From Caldilineaceae bacterium bin34 (lineage in GTDB: Bacteria > Chloroflexota > Anaerolineae > Caldilineales > Caldilineaceae), in NCBI GenBank assembly GCA_002238555.1, contig MPMO01000052.1, forward strand, positions 1-35,545: 35,545 nucleotides of DNA. The letters run 5' to 3'. The notes beneath the pieces were generated by a model. The model saw only the letters and a program-made list of their open reading frames with translations, did no database searches and was not told the origin of the DNA. Positions 12,527-20,697 of this stretch are shown here, piece after piece (the first letter of the stretch is position 1; every line of letters starts with the position of its first letter). A program made the translations under genes and the position numbers.

Positions 12527-13170
12527 GGTTTCCGGCTGCCCAGCAACCAGACGGCGACGGACTTGACACCGAAATAGGCGAGGACGATCAAGGCCACGGT
12601 CAGGCCAAACCGCATGCCGCGCGCCAAATAGGCGGCCAGCGCGGCAGGCCGGGCCCGGGCGGCCAACTGGTCCAGCGACTGCCTCAGGGTTTGATCCTCC
12701 GCGGGTAGGGCCGCGGCCGTCTCCGGTTCCCGTTCCGTCGTCTCCACGGCGTCCGCCAGCGTAAACCGCACAATCGTCCCGGTCGGATCCCTGCCCTCGA
12801 ACTGGGCCTCCAGCCGAATCTCGTACTCGCCCGGCGGGTTGTCCCCTGCCCGCCATACCCCGAGCACCGATGCGTTCACTTCCTCCTGTCCGCCGCTGAA
12901 ATAGATCTCGCGATCGTCTCCCGCCGCCCGCCAATAGAGGGCATAGCTTTGCAGGCCCGCCCCCTGGACCGTGCCCCTGACCTGCAAGTCGCCGGCTACG
13001 GTCTGGCCTTCACCGGGCGAGGTAATCGACACGGTGGCGTCCGCCTGCGCGTGCACGCGATTGCCGACCGCAAGCAGATGCACCATGACCAGAAGAATGG
13101 CGACCGCAAACCGACAACAGGCGGCGGAGTGCAGTCTGTGCATACACGCGACCGGAGGATGGGAGGTCAC
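12523..13170 (-). CDS. Secreted/membrane-anchored protein with one Ig-like domain
   Basis: A 215-residue envelope protein of unknown function. An N-terminal signal peptide (hydrophobic stretch about 22-36) ends in HAQA near residue 43. It is followed by a single beta-sandwich of Ig-like type (about 45-138) with the typical opening VSITSPGEGQTVAGDLQVRG and a later YEIRLEAQF strand. An acidic linker, a possible amphipathic helix and one C-terminal transmembrane helix (about 189-209) follow, ending in a positive tail. The domain should therefore lie outside the membrane. GTG 13170 has GGGAGG 9 bases upstream; an internal ATG 27 bases later is the alternative. It lies 16 bp after the DsbB-cytochrome gene. 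Confidence 0.75.
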   Translation of the reverse strand: MTSHPPVACMHRLHSAACCRFAVAILLVMVHLLAVGNRVHAQADATVSITSPGEGQTVAGDLQVRGTVQGAGLQSYALYWRAAGDDREIYFSGGQEEVNASVLGVWRAGDNPPGEYEIRLEAQFEGRDPTGTIVRFTLADAVETTEREPETAAALPAEDQTLRQSLDQLAARARPAALAAYLARGMRFGLTVALIVLAYFGVKSVAVWLLGSRKP

Positions 13171-13186
13171 GAACCAACGCCTCCCG

Positions 13187-14230
13187 TCAACGTTGCAGTT
13201 CCGTCTTCAACCAGGCTGCCAGTATGGCCAAGTCTTCGTCGGAGACGAGGTTCGGGCCGAACTCGGGCATCAGATTGCCGGTCTGGTTGTCCGGATCGTC
13301 CTGGGCGACGCCGGCACGCACCAGCGTCCGCAGCTCCTGCTCCGACATGGCGGCCACCTTCTCGGAATCCAGCAAGGGCGGAGTCAAACCGGTGATGCCT
13401 TCGCCCCGTCCGCCATGGCAGGCGGCGCAATTGTCGGCAAACAGTACGGCCCCGGACACGGATACCCCTGCGCCGGCGGGAATGGGCTGCATCGGTGTCG
13501 CGGGCACGATCGGTGCCGTCGCCCGGGACGCAACCTCCGCAGCCGACTGTTGACTGCGCAGCATCAGAAACGCCGCCACGGCGATCAGGACCAAGCCGCC
13601 GAACACCGCCGCACTCCGGGGATCGAAGGCCAGTCGCACGGGGTCGCCGTCGTCGGTCCCGGCTCCGTTGAGGTAGAGCACCATGCAGATGGCGATCAGC
13701 ATGAAAGCCATCAGGGAAAGCATCGGGATGGTCACGATGCCAAACCAGTCGATATAGGGAATGGCGCAGGAGGGCCCCGTACCGCACGTGGTGGCGGACG
13801 AGAACCAGGAGGTTTTTTGCAGCAGGACGTGGTAGGCCGCCACCGCCTGTCCGACCACCGCCGCCCCCAATACGAGCCAGGCCATGACGGACACCCGGGT
13901 GATCAAGGCAAACCCCATGATCACGGCCAGCGGGTACATGAGAATCCGCTGGTACCAACAGAGCAGGCATGGCTCGAAGTGGCGGATTTCACTGAAGTAC
14001 AGGCTGCCCGCCATCGCCGTCCCCGCCACCCCACCCCCCCCCCGGCCCGGCCCCGGCCCCCGCCCGCCCCCCGCGCCCGCCACGGCCACCGCACAGCCGC
14101 CCAGGAGCGGCCAGGGCCACGCCCGGCCGCGTCGGCTCTCGGCACTGTTGGGGGCCATGGCAGGTTCCGTCTGTTCCATTGTATTGACTGCTTTTCCGTT
14201 GCGCCGGCTCTCGGCACTGTTGGGGGCCAT
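13187..14230 (-). CDS. DsbB/BdbC-type quinone oxidoreductase fused to a cytochrome c domain
   Basis: The membrane part matches the DsbB/BdbC family, which re-oxidises a DsbA-like partner. It has the first redox pair in PCLLCWYQR (Cys88, Cys91), the second pair Cys149/Cys155 in the next external loop, and IPYIDWFGIVTIPMLSLMAF. After another helix (about 208-225) and a Pro/Ala linker comes a class I cytochrome c domain: CAACH haem site (Cys268, Cys271, His272) and a probable axial Met321 (LMPEFG). Both domains should face outside, so electrons could pass from thiols to haem. Starts at 14230, 14179 and 14158 are all possible; numbering uses 14230. Helix 1 is interrupted by a Gly/Pro-rich stretch (about 52-70) from a G-run tract. 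The fusion is in frame and the next upstream gene encodes the DsbA-like partner. Confidence 0.88.
   Translation of the reverse strand: MAPNSAESRRNGKAVNTMEQTEPAMAPNSAESRRGRAWPWPLLGGCAVAVAGAGGGRGPGPGRGGGGVAGTAMAGSLYFSEIRHFEPCLLCWYQRILMYPLAVIMGFALITRVSVMAWLVLGAAVVGQAVAAYHVLLQKTSWFSSATTCGTGPSCAIPYIDWFGIVTIPMLSLMAFMLIAICMVLYLNGAGTDDGDPVRLAFDPRSAAVFGGLVLIAVAAFLMLRSQQSAAEVASRATAPIVPATPMQPIPAGAGVSVSGAVLFADNCAACHGGRGEGITGLTPPLLDSEKVAAMSEQELRTLVRAGVAQDDPDNQTGNLMPEFGPNLVSDEDLAILAAWLKTELQR
14021..14081. repeat. G/C homopolymer tract, G-quadruplex-prone on the minus strand
   Basis: About 60 bp made almost wholly of C-runs on the plus strand, including ten Cs at 14034-14043. On the coding (minus) strand this is a series of G-runs of 3-10 within the first membrane helix of the DsbB domain, encoding mostly Gly, Arg and Pro. 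It could be a real unstable repeat or a base-calling error. Confidence 0.8.
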
Positions 14231-14236
14231 GGCAGG
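14133..14236. repeat. 32-bp direct repeat duplicating a start-codon region
   Basis: Two identical 32-bp copies, 14133-14164 and 14205-14236, are separated by 40 bp. Each contains a CCATGG with an in-frame minus-strand ATG, so the peptide MAPNSAESRR occurs twice, 24 residues apart, at the front of the DsbB-cytochrome protein. The copies make the true start ambiguous. Confidence 0.9.
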
Positions 14237-14279
14237 GGTGCGACGCTCCGGCCCGGCGTATCCTCAAACCCGGAGGGGG

Positions 14280-14957
14280 CTATTCGACGGCAACAAGGGC
14301 GGCATTGACGGCGGCGCGAATCGCATCGTAGTTGGCCGCATTGCCGGCAAACACTTCGTCGTTGATCAGGATGTGCGGGGTGCCCTGGGCCCCGTCGGAC
14401 ACGCCGGCCCGAACCGACTGGTCCACCTTGTCCTGCGTTGCCACCGAGCCGAAACACTCGACGAAATCCCGCTCGTTGACACCCGCGTCGCGAGCCAGGG
14501 CGGTCAGGTTTTCAACTTCGTAACGGGAAGCACCCCGTTCCCCGAAGAACAGGGTGTCGTGGTATTGCCAGAACCCGTTGGGATCGTCGGACAGGTCGAT
14601 GATGCACTGGCCGGCCCGCGCCGCGTTGTACGAGGCCGGGGCAAAGATGTCAAGCGGGAAGAACATGTAGACGAGGCGCAGGTCGCCGGCCTCGATGAAG
14701 TCCGCGATCAGCCGGGCCTTCGCATTCCGGTTGAACTCGCCGCAATGGGGACACAGGAAGTCCTCGTAGGCCACCATGACCACCGGGGCGTCGGGACTCC
14801 CCAGTTCGTTGCCGTTGATCCACTCCGTCGGAATGTTGGCGTGTGCCTCGGACGATACCGGCGTGCGGCCGGTGACCACCACCAACACGATGATGCCGAC
14901 CACCACGATCGAAGCCACACCGATGATCCACAGACCAATGCGGTTCTTTCCCTTCAT
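14280..14957 (-). CDS. DsbA/BdbD-like membrane-anchored thiol-disulfide oxidoreductase
   Basis: A 225-residue protein with an uncleaved signal anchor (residues about 8-29, IGLWIIGVASIVVVGIIVLV) and an external thioredoxin-fold domain. The active site is CPHC (69-72) after VVMVAYEDFL, the form expected of a disulfide oxidant, and the cis-proline loop GTPHILIND occurs near the C-terminus. It should oxidise cysteine pairs in exported proteins and be re-oxidised by the DsbB domain encoded 50 bp downstream. ATG 14957 is preceded by AGGAACGGAA. It is the first gene of the minus-strand directon, so the promoter should lie in the gap up to 15487. Confidence 0.92.
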   Translation of the reverse strand: MKGKNRIGLWIIGVASIVVVGIIVLVVVTGRTPVSSEAHANIPTEWINGNELGSPDAPVVMVAYEDFLCPHCGEFNRNAKARLIADFIEAGDLRLVYMFFPLDIFAPASYNAARAGQCIIDLSDDPNGFWQYHDTLFFGERGASRYEVENLTALARDAGVNERDFVECFGSVATQDKVDQSVRAGVSDGAQGTPHILINDEVFAGNAANYDAIRAAVNAALVAVE

Positions 14958-15487
14958 TGCGGATTCCGTTCCTGCCAGGTTCCCAGTTGTGTAGGGCTCG
15001 ACGCCACCTAGGACATATTGTGCAGGAAAAGGGTCCCGGACACCGGAATTGACATCCTTTGGTCGTTGCATTGCCATCTGCGCGGCCGGGCAGGCCGCAC
15101 CCGGTTCCCGAAGCTGTCCGGGATGGTTAAGCCGCCATCCGCCGTATGGCGCGGGACTCGGAACACCCGATCGGCGGGTCTGCCCGCAGTGCCAGACCCT
15201 TAACCTGGCGGGCGGGCGGATGGGGCAGATGCAGTCTGCGCATGGAAGGAATGCGAACCGAAGCAGCATGGTCAACCCCCGGTGCCGTTATGGGGTCGCC
15301 GCCACCATGCCTTGGTTGCGCACTTGACCGTTGTTCACCCCCGGTTTGGCTCCACCTACCCTGGTCAGGGTACCCGGGGCGGGTTTCCACAACCGGCAGC
15401 CGGTCCGTCGGACTTTGCACAGCAGGCCAAACAAAATGGTTGTACGATTGGGCAACTCCGTTACCAAGTCAAAGAGCGAAAGGCACA
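14958..15487. other. 530-bp divergent intergenic region
   Basis: Lies between dsbA-like (minus) and the SDR gene (plus) and should hold promoters for both. I see no convincing tRNA, RNase P, SRP RNA or tmRNA signature. GC-rich inverted segments occur around 15160-15240 and a short palindrome lies at 15357-15372. No -35/-10 pair with good spacing stood out on either strand. Confidence 0.5.
15357..15372. promoter_or_regulatory. Palindrome, possible operator
   Basis: TACCCTG-GT-CAGGGTA is a perfect 7-bp inverted repeat with a 2-base centre, 115 bp before the SDR start. This is the size of a dimeric repressor site, but the partner is unknown and it could be chance. Confidence 0.25.
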
Positions 15488-16453
15488 ATGCAGAAGCTGG
15501 GCGGATCGGTTGTCGTTGTCACGGGCGCCAGCCGCGGGGTGGGGGCGGCCGTGGCGGAGGCATTTGCGGCCAGCGGATGCCACGTGGTCCTGGCAGCCCG
15601 CACGCAGGAAGACATCGAAGCACTGGCGGCACAGCTCGCGGCGGACCATGCCGTGGAGACCATGGCCGTGGTCGCCGATGTGACCAAAACCGACCAGGTC
15701 GATGAGTTGATGCGGTCGGCGGCCGAACGCCTTGGCGGAATCGACATCCTCGTGAACAACGCCGGCCTCGGTTCGTATACGTCCCTGGCCGACACGTCGG
15801 ACGACGACATGTTCCATGTGATGGACGTCAACCTGTTCGGTGCCATACGCTGCCTGCGCGCCGCCGTGCCCTACATGCGGCGACGGGGCGGCGGCCACAT
15901 CGTGAACATCGGCAGCATCGTCTCGTACATGGCGGTGCCCAGATACCGCAACATCTTTGCGGCCTCCCCGATCTACTGTGCATCCAAGTTTGCGCTGCGG
16001 GCCGCCACGATTGCGGCCCGGGCGGAACTGCACAGCGACAACATCCACGTGATGCTGGCCGTGTTGGGGCCCACCCGGACGAACTTTTTTCGGGCCGGGG
16101 CGGGGCAGGCGCCCCCCGATGCCCTCAACGCCGAGGATCGGGGCCGCCTGTCCTTCCTCGACTCCTCGCCCGAACAAGTGGCCCGGCAACTGGTGCACTC
16201 GGTCCAAAAGCAGGACCGGGAGGTGTACTTCACCCCGTTGAACTTCATCCTGGTCAAGCTGGCGGTGTGGGCGCCCCACCTGTACGACCTGTTGCTGCGC
16301 CTCTGCTTTCTCTTGCTGGGACGACCCGAGGAAGCGCCGACGGCCAAGCGCGCTCCCTGGCAGGGAGCCCACTACCGGGAGTGGCTTCCCTTTGCCGGAC
16401 TGGTGGTGCTGGGCGGCTGGTGCCGTCGCCGGCTCAAGCGGCTGTGGAAGTAG
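15488..16453 (+). CDS. Short-chain dehydrogenase/reductase with C-terminal hydrophobic extension
   Basis: A 321-residue classical SDR that should use NAD(P)H to oxidise or reduce an alcohol/ketone. The Rossmann motif TGASRGVG is at 12-19, NNAG at 90-93, and the catalytic set is Ser143, Tyr163 and Lys167 (YCASK). After residue 255 there is a hydrophobic extension (two segments near 256-280 and 300-310) ending in basic residues, typical of membrane-associated SDRs. ATG 15488 follows AAAGG by 5 bases. It stands alone on the plus strand, facing the SWIM/SNF2 unit with only 19 bp between the stop codons. The substrate cannot be told from sequence. Confidence 0.9.
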   Translation: MQKLGGSVVVVTGASRGVGAAVAEAFAASGCHVVLAARTQEDIEALAAQLAADHAVETMAVVADVTKTDQVDELMRSAAERLGGIDILVNNAGLGSYTSLADTSDDDMFHVMDVNLFGAIRCLRAAVPYMRRRGGGHIVNIGSIVSYMAVPRYRNIFAASPIYCASKFALRAATIAARAELHSDNIHVMLAVLGPTRTNFFRAGAGQAPPDALNAEDRGRLSFLDSSPEQVARQLVHSVQKQDREVYFTPLNFILVKLAVWAPHLYDLLLRLCFLLLGRPEEAPTAKRAPWQGAHYREWLPFAGLVVLGGWCRRRLKRLWK

Positions 16454-16455
16454 GC

Positions 16456-16472
16456 CAGCCGCTGCCGGGCTG
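16456..16472. terminator. Small hairpin between convergent genes
   Basis: CAGCC and GGCTG form a 5-bp stem with a 7-base loop in the 19-bp gap between the SDR and SWIM-like stop codons. It could serve both directions, but there is no T-run, so termination is uncertain. Confidence 0.25.
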
Positions 16473-17267
16473 TCAATCCGACTGCCCGGCCCGCGCGTAA
16501 ATCGCCTCGACCAGCAAGGCCAGGTCGCCGTTCCCGGACTGGTCCGCGGCGGGCGGAGGCCCAAGCCGATAGGCCGGTGCCACGGCGTCGTCCCTGTTCT
16601 CCACATGCCTGCGCAGCGACCGAATGGCGCGCATGTCGCCCCAGAACTCGTCGTGGAAGTCCGCTTCGCGCCCGGACTGCGCAACCGTGCCTCCCGCATG
16701 CCTGCGTCCGGACTGCGCCTGTTGGAGATGGGCCATGAGCCCGGTCAGGTCGTCCTGGTGAAGTCCCCGCAACCGAAACAGGACCAGGGGATCCTGTTCC
16801 AGCAGCCATCCCGTTTCGACCAGCACCGCCATGCACCAGGGGCAGGGGATCTGCTCCGAATGCGGAGCCACGTTGAGTTGAAGCTCCTCCATGCCCGAGG
16901 GCCAGAGCCCCCTCCCGCTGTCCGCCAGGAGGCTCAGGACATCCGCCGACATCCGTTGCCCGCCACGCTGGCCGGCTTCCAGAATGCGGTCCGCGTCCGC
17001 GTGCAGCGATTGGTACCAGTCCGCCACCGGGTATCGGGGCAATCCTGCCGTGACCGTAATCCGTCGCTGGGACTGGTGCCGCACCGTGGCCACAATCCGG
17101 TTTCCCTTGATGTCCAGGGACATGATTTCGACCGTGGCCGCGCATTGCCGGGCGAAGTCGCGCAGGCGCGGGTTGTCGGCAAACAGGGCGCCGTCCCACC
17201 GCTCGTACCATCCCGCCGGACCACCGGACACCGGATCCCGGACCGTTTCGAGGGGATCCGCGTTCAT
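16473..17267 (-). CDS. SWIM zinc-finger-like partner of SNF2 helicase, zinc site degenerate
   Basis: A 264-residue protein of the type encoded next to bacterial SNF2 helicases. The segment 129-168 (ELQLNVAPHSEQIPCPWC, then MAVL and DPLVLFRLRGL) matches the SWIM region followed by the DPxxLFRLRG tail. The usual CxC...CxH ligands are altered, however: the CxC is absent and the CxH reads Cys142-Pro-Trp-Cys145. The fold may persist without normal zinc binding. ATG 17267 overlaps the SNF2 stop (ATGA), so the two are co-translated. A role in nucleic-acid binding with the helicase is inferred from context. Confidence 0.75.
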   Translation of the reverse strand: MNADPLETVRDPVSGGPAGWYERWDGALFADNPRLRDFARQCAATVEIMSLDIKGNRIVATVRHQSQRRITVTAGLPRYPVADWYQSLHADADRILEAGQRGGQRMSADVLSLLADSGRGLWPSGMEELQLNVAPHSEQIPCPWCMAVLVETGWLLEQDPLVLFRLRGLHQDDLTGLMAHLQQAQSGRRHAGGTVAQSGREADFHDEFWGDMRAIRSLRRHVENRDDAVAPAYRLGPPPAADQSGNGDLALLVEAIYARAGQSD

Positions 17268-20200
17268 GGCAGGGCCGGCGGGTCCGGATGACGCAAGGTC
17301 AGCAGTTCGTACAGCTGGTCGTTGGACAGTTCGGTCAACCACTCCGTGCCTGCGCCCAGAATGTCGCGCGCCAGCTGTCCCTTCTGCCGAATCAAGTGGT
17401 CCACATGTTCCTCGACAGTCCCGGCCATGATGTACCTGAACACCTGTACGCGCCTGGTTTGTCCAATCCGGTGGGCGCGGTCGGTCGCCTGGTCCTCGAC
17501 CGCGGGATTCCACCACCGATCGAAGTGGTACACCTGATTGGCTGCCGTCAGGTTGATGCCCACGCCCCCGGTCCTCACACTCAGGACGAGCACGGGAAAG
17601 TCCTGACCGCCCTCCTGGAAGCGATCCACCATCTGCTGCCGTGTTCCGTGCGGCACGCGGCCGCTGATGAACTCGGGCGTAAAGCCCAGGCGCCGCGCGA
17701 TGTGGGCCTGAAGGATTTGCCCCATGCGAACGAAGGTGGTGAACACCAGCACCTTGTTCCGGCCGTCCAGTGACTCCGTCAGCATTTCCGTAAAGCGATC
17801 CAACTTGCCGCTGCGCCCCCCGTACTCCGGATTGTCCGACAGGGTCTCGTCCTCGTCCAGCAGGGCCGGATGGTTGGCGATTTTGCGCAGTTGCGTCATG
17901 AGGGCCAGGATCGAACCCCGCCTGCGCATGCCGTCCAGTTCACGGATGTGTGGCAGGGAGGCCTCCACGGCCTGGGCGTACTGGTCCGTCTGCTCGGACG
18001 ACAAGTCGCAGATCACGTCGATCTCCTGTTTCTCGGGCAGGTCGGAAATCACCTCGGGATCCGACTTCAGCCGACGCAGGACGAACGGCTGGACAATCCG
18101 CTGCAGTTGCTTCAGTTTTTCCCCGTTGCTCTCGCCCTCGATGGGCTGAATGAAACGACGCTTGAAGTCTTGTTGGGATCCCAAAAAGGCTCCGTTCAGG
18201 AAATCCAGGATGCTCCAAACTTCCAACAGGCGATTTTCGATCGGCGTGCCCGTCAGGGCAAACCGGTGCCGGCAGCGCAGGCTGCGCACGGCCATGGTCT
18301 GCTTGGCGGACGGATTCTTGATGTTCTGGGCCTCGTCGAGCACCACGGTATGCCAATGGATGCGGCCCAGCACCGCCTGGTCCACGCGCGCCGTGCCGTA
18401 GCTGGTCAGCACCACATCCGTTTCCCGCACCCTTGCGTACAGGTCCGTCTGCCGGGCGCGGCCGCCGCCATGGTGGAGCATGACCCGCAGGTCCGGGGCA
18501 AAGCGTTGCAGTTCCCGCTTCCAGTTGCGCAGAACACTGGTCGGACAGATGAGCAGCCGCGGCCTGCGGCCTTCCGGCGACGGAGTCCGTTCCTGCTCCA
18601 GAAACAACGCGATGGCCTGGATGGTCTTGCCCAGCCCCATGTCGTCGGCCAGGCAGGCGCCCAGTCCGATTTGGTGCAGATACCACAACCAGGCAAGACC
18701 GCGCCGCTGATAGGGACGCAGCGTGCCCACGAAACCCGGCGGTTCGCACCGTTCCTCTTCCCGCGCCACGGACCGGATGCGCTGCCAAATGGTGCGCAAC
18801 CGGTCCGGCGCCGTTACCCCCGAGACCTCCAGGGCCTGCAACTCCCGGAAACCGCTTCCAAAACGGGCATAACGGCTCGTGTTCCGTGTCTCCCCATGCT
18901 CGTCGTCGGCTTGCTCCTGCATGATTTGCAGGGCCTGCAAAAGGCCCACGCGGCGGGATGCCCCCCGCGTGGCCAGAAGATGCCGCGCCGCCCTGATCTG
19001 ACCCTGATTGACCTGCAGCCATTGTTCGTTCATGTACACCAGGGGTGAACCGGCCATGGCAATTTGGCTCAGGCCGACCTCGTCCAGCGGATCGCCGTCC
19101 ACAGTCAAGGCATATTCGATTTCGTATTCTCCGAATGCCGCCTGTGCGGATGCTTCCTGTTCCTCGTCGGCCTCCCGCACATCCAGGTGAATCTGAAGAC
19201 GGCTCCGCTCGGCGTCGGTCCACCAAACCGGCAGGTGGACCTGGAAGCCCGCGCCCATCAGAGCAGGCGCATCCTTGGTCAAAAACCGGTAGGCCTCTTC
19301 CCGACTCAGTTCAATCGCCTGGAGGCCGGGTTGCCGCACCAGGGGCTGAACGCAGGGACTGTGCCGACTGGCTGCCCGCAACCCCGCAATCAAACGGGCT
19401 CCCATCAGCGGATCGGGATCCGCGCCGGTCGCATGGGCGCGGTGTCCGCCTTGGGGACCAATGCCGCCGTTGAGCCGGTCGGCGGCAATCCCGTTCCGGC
19501 CTCCCACCAGGCCGTCGGGCCAGGCATGGGAAGAACCCAACATGTCGTCCGCGGCCAATGCGACCTGCAACTGCCACGGCCCGTCCCCGTCCGCCTGGCC
19601 CGTAGCCTGCGGGTCCAGGAGTTCAAAGGCCAATGCGATGTCGCCGGCTTGACTGCCGAACGCCCTGGACATCCACTCCTGCCACTCCCCCTGCATTTGG
19701 CGTCGCTGTTCCGGTTCGGCTTCCACGACCCCGTTGACCAACAGCCGACACCACTGATCCTGCGCGGCCACCGATCCCGACCCGGGAGGACCGGACACAT
19801 GCCGGAACCTGTCGTCCGAGCCCATGGCCGTCGCCACCGCCGCCATGCGGTCATGCACCACGGCATTGACAAAATCGTTCAAAAGCGATGCCGCATCCCG
19901 GTCCTCGGCCAAATTGTCGGCAAAGGACAGGTTTACCCCCGGCATGCACCTGGCGAACTCCTGGAATCCCAGGTCCGGTTCGCGGCCGTACTGCCACGGG
20001 TTCCATCGCACCTGCCACCCGCCTTGGACCGCCTGCAGGAACGGCACTGCCCGCCCGGCCCGAACCAGGGCCAAGGCGTACTCTGCGGCCTGCCCCCAAT
20101 AGCGCAGATCCGGCCCGGGCACGAAGTACCGGTTGAGGGCCGCGCCGGCCTGCTCCGTGTCGGGCCCACCGGAGGACGAACCGGAGGCGAAGCCAAGAAG

Positions 20201-20593
20201 CCCGTTCAGAACCCTGAGCGCCGGGCCAATGGCCAGGTTCAGGCCCAGGACGCGGAATTCCTGCATACCCAGGGCATGCAGGTTGTGTTGAGACCGGACG
20301 CCAAGGTCCGGTACAGGCAGGCGCGCGGTCCTCTTGGCCAAGGGCAAGTCACCCTGCGCAATGTCGGTCAGAAGGCTGCGGAGCCTATGACGCAACACAG
20401 CGGGCGCCACCAGCCCCGGATGGACCGGAACCCGGGAACCCCGGTGGTGGCTCTTGCGCGTCGGGGCGCGGGAACGCCGGTCCGGTTGGTTGGATTCCTG
20501 ACTACCGGCGGGGGGAGATTCGGCCCACAAAAACAGGCACGCCGACTCGCCCGGCGAAGCGGCAATCCACGTGGCATGAAGAGTGGAGGGCAT
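17264..20593 (-). CDS. SNF2-family DNA-dependent ATPase/helicase
   Basis: A 1109-residue Snf2-like translocase. The N-terminal half has the bacterial SNF2-associated region, opening with HATWIAASPGESACLFLWAE, which is close to the usual start of this family and supports ATG 20593. The ATPase core begins near residue 620: Walker A DDMGLGKT (about 648), DEAQ box (about 751, VLDEAQNIKNPSAKQ), LTGTPIENRLLEVWSILDF, then the second RecA lobe with GGVGINLTAANQV, DRWWNPAVEDQA (about 1027) and RAHRIGQ. All catalytic motifs are intact. A possible extended -10 promoter lies about 95 bp upstream, and the SWIM-like partner follows directly. The biological role in bacteria is poorly defined; DNA repair or control of transcription is possible. 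Confidence 0.93.
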   Translation of the reverse strand: MPSTLHATWIAASPGESACLFLWAESPPAGSQESNQPDRRSRAPTRKSHHRGSRVPVHPGLVAPAVLRHRLRSLLTDIAQGDLPLAKRTARLPVPDLGVRSQHNLHALGMQEFRVLGLNLAIGPALRVLNGLLGFASGSSSGGPDTEQAGAALNRYFVPGPDLRYWGQAAEYALALVRAGRAVPFLQAVQGGWQVRWNPWQYGREPDLGFQEFARCMPGVNLSFADNLAEDRDAASLLNDFVNAVVHDRMAAVATAMGSDDRFRHVSGPPGSGSVAAQDQWCRLLVNGVVEAEPEQRRQMQGEWQEWMSRAFGSQAGDIALAFELLDPQATGQADGDGPWQLQVALAADDMLGSSHAWPDGLVGGRNGIAADRLNGGIGPQGGHRAHATGADPDPLMGARLIAGLRAASRHSPCVQPLVRQPGLQAIELSREEAYRFLTKDAPALMGAGFQVHLPVWWTDAERSRLQIHLDVREADEEQEASAQAAFGEYEIEYALTVDGDPLDEVGLSQIAMAGSPLVYMNEQWLQVNQGQIRAARHLLATRGASRRVGLLQALQIMQEQADDEHGETRNTSRYARFGSGFRELQALEVSGVTAPDRLRTIWQRIRSVAREEERCEPPGFVGTLRPYQRRGLAWLWYLHQIGLGACLADDMGLGKTIQAIALFLEQERTPSPEGRRPRLLICPTSVLRNWKRELQRFAPDLRVMLHHGGGRARQTDLYARVRETDVVLTSYGTARVDQAVLGRIHWHTVVLDEAQNIKNPSAKQTMAVRSLRCRHRFALTGTPIENRLLEVWSILDFLNGAFLGSQQDFKRRFIQPIEGESNGEKLKQLQRIVQPFVLRRLKSDPEVISDLPEKQEIDVICDLSSEQTDQYAQAVEASLPHIRELDGMRRRGSILALMTQLRKIANHPALLDEDETLSDNPEYGGRSGKLDRFTEMLTESLDGRNKVLVFTTFVRMGQILQAHIARRLGFTPEFISGRVPHGTRQQMVDRFQEGGQDFPVLVLSVRTGGVGINLTAANQVYHFDRWWNPAVEDQATDRAHRIGQTRRVQVFRYIMAGTVEEHVDHLIRQKGQLARDILGAGTEWLTELSNDQLYELLTLRHPDPPALP

Positions 20594-20658
20594 GGAGACC
20601 GCGACCGATGTCTGACGCTGCTGACCGGCCGCACCGGGTCACCCAACAGACAAGTCCA

Positions 20659-20679
20659 CCCTCGGTCATGGTCCGAGGG
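20659..20679. promoter_or_regulatory. 7-bp inverted repeat in the SNF2 leader
   Basis: CCCTCGG and CCGAGGG flank a 7-base centre. It lies just downstream of the putative SNF2 transcription start, so it could be an operator or a leader stem. Confidence 0.3.
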
Positions 20680-20688
20680 CAAACGCGC

Positions 20689-20697
20689 AGTATAGCA
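20689..20697 (-). promoter_or_regulatory. Extended -10 promoter element for SNF2
   Basis: TGC-TATACT on the minus strand fits the extended -10 form TGnTATAAT with one mismatch. No good -35 is seen at 17 bp, which extended -10 promoters can tolerate. It is about 95 bp before the SNF2 ATG. Confidence 0.35.

Noticed and set aside
13187..14230. Vitamin K epoxide reductase (VKOR) instead of DsbB
   Set aside because: The PCLLCWYQR and IPYIDWFGIVTIPMLSL motifs are those of DsbB/BdbC; VKOR signatures are absent.
14958..15487. RNase P, SRP RNA, tmRNA or tRNA gene in the large gap
   Set aside because: None of the diagnostic conserved segments or a cloverleaf could be seen.
19064..20695. 543-codon plus-strand frame opposite SNF2
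   Set aside because: Antisense shadow of the SNF2 N-terminal half.
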